Part shown: in pieces, positions 6,817-7,004 of the stretch
Position numbering within the stretch: the first letter of the stretch is position 1
Layout of the letters: each line of letters begins with the position of its first letter
NCBI GenBank assembly: GCA_023227645.1
Contig: JALNVJ010000076.1
Span: 1-7,004 of the forward strand
DNA: 7,004 nucleotides
Direction: 5' to 3'
Origin: Bacteroidales bacterium
Lineage (GTDB): Bacteria; Bacteroidota; Bacteroidia; Bacteroidales; P3
Made by a program: the position numbers and the translations under genes
Notes under the pieces: model-generated
The model's database searches: none
What the model was told of the DNA's origin: nothing
The model's input: only the letters and a program-made list of their open reading frames with translations

Positions 6817-6890
6817 ACTCCCTATCTCCAGAGCTCAAACTCCCTATCTCCAGACACAAGACTCATTATCTCCAGCTCTGATCTCCTTAT
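6817..6890. repeat. Short tandem array, 22-base period (15-base core plus variable tail)
   Basis: The core ACTCCCTATCTCCAG occurs at 6817-6831 and exactly again at 6839-6853. A third copy with two changes (ACTCATTATCTCCAG) is at 6861-6875. A decayed fourth (ATCTCCTTAT) is at 6881-6890. The tails between cores are AGCTCAA, ACACAAG and CTCTG, so units are 22, 22 and 20 bases. CAGAGCT (6829-6835) and AGCTCTG (6874-6880) are also inverted complements across the array. It is too short and too closely spaced for a CRISPR. It looks like an intergenic minisatellite. Confidence 0.8.
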
Positions 6891-6967
6891 TAATCGAAAT
6901 ATAGGCACACTAATAACTTAAGACCGTTGTAAAATCCAACGCACTCTTTAAATAAGTTTTTTTTATT

Positions 6968-6990
6968 AATCCAGTAAATCCTGATTCTGA
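6968..6990. repeat. AATCC-type degenerate repeat at the right edge
   Basis: AATCCAG (6968-6974) and AATCCTG (6977-6983) are near-identical with a 9-base period, followed immediately by the related ATTCTGA (6984-6990). Strings of this kind (AATCCTG repeats ending in ATTCTGAC) look familiar to me from intergenic DNA of varied bacteria, but that is unverified memory. The array may be the edge of a larger element cut by the window. Confidence 0.4.
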
Positions 6991-7004
6991 CTAAAAAAAC
7001 GTAC

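Larger units (their letters stand above)
6768..7004. other. Gene-free region right of the terminator
   Basis: I see no credible coding region here on either strand. A 61-codon open frame at 6736-6921 starts inside the terminator stem and runs through the tandem repeats, so it is not supported. The stretch holds a 22-base-period repeat array (6817-6890), a small inverted repeat CGTTG/CAACG (6925-6929 and 6937-6941, 7-base loop), a T run (6957-6964) and an AATCC-type repeat at the right edge. No TAnnTTTG promoter is obvious on either strand. Confidence 0.6.

Noticed and set aside
6817..6890. CRISPR array
   Set aside because: The core is 15 bases with tails of only 5-7 bases, and no cas genes are near; this is a minisatellite, not repeat-spacer DNA.
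6736..6921. 61-codon plus-strand open frame after mreB
   Set aside because: It starts inside the terminator stem and its codons are the tandem repeats themselves; there is no ribosome site or promoter.
6925..6941. CGTTG/CAACG hairpin as a terminator
   Set aside because: The stem is only 5 bp and the T run begins 16 bases later, with no gene ending next to it.

Overview
The window looks like a piece of a Bacteroidota (Bacteroidetes) chromosome, probably Bacteroidales-like. Four things point there: AT-rich DNA, promoter elements of the TAnnTTTG type instead of sigma70 boxes, weak or absent Shine-Dalgarno sites, and protein variants typical of the phylum. Those variants are a PorT/OmpA-like beta-barrel start, a paired O-/N-acyltransferase of the glycine-lipid type, a purH-mreB neighbourhood, and the KHNNACG form of PurH. 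I see no phage, CRISPR, transposase, tRNA or rRNA.

Layout: (1) Positions 1-176, minus strand, hold the 5' end of an exported outer-membrane beta-barrel protein that runs off the left edge. (2) Positions 177-447 are a divergent promoter region with candidate TAnnTTTG elements on each strand and two small inverted repeats. (3) Positions 448-4018, plus strand, are a tight four-gene block: a PlsC-like O-acyltransferase (glsA-like), a GNAT-type N-acyltransferase (glsB-like), the ribosome-assembly GTPase EngB/YsxC, and a 6-phosphofructokinase. The gaps are 13, 21 and 6 bases, so this is most likely one operon. (4) purH follows after 40 bases. (5) mreB follows after a 104-base gap that carries an imperfect extended hairpin. 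(6) A strong 13-bp intrinsic terminator lies directly after mreB. (7) The last ~240 bases have no credible gene; they hold a short 22-base-period repeat array and an AATCC-type repeat at the right edge.

The genes do not form one pathway. The first two plausibly make a monoacyl and then a diacyl glycine lipid for the envelope. EngB supports 50S ribosome assembly, Pfk commits sugar to glycolysis, PurH performs the last two steps of IMP synthesis, and MreB organises cell-wall elongation. This is mostly core housekeeping DNA, and I found no convincing new multi-gene system. The points most worth a second look are a sharp codon-usage change within mreB, mreB being sealed off by a terminator with no mreC behind it in the window, the 22-base repeat array, the mreB leader hairpin, and a phosphofructokinase with mixed ATP/PPi-type signature residues.
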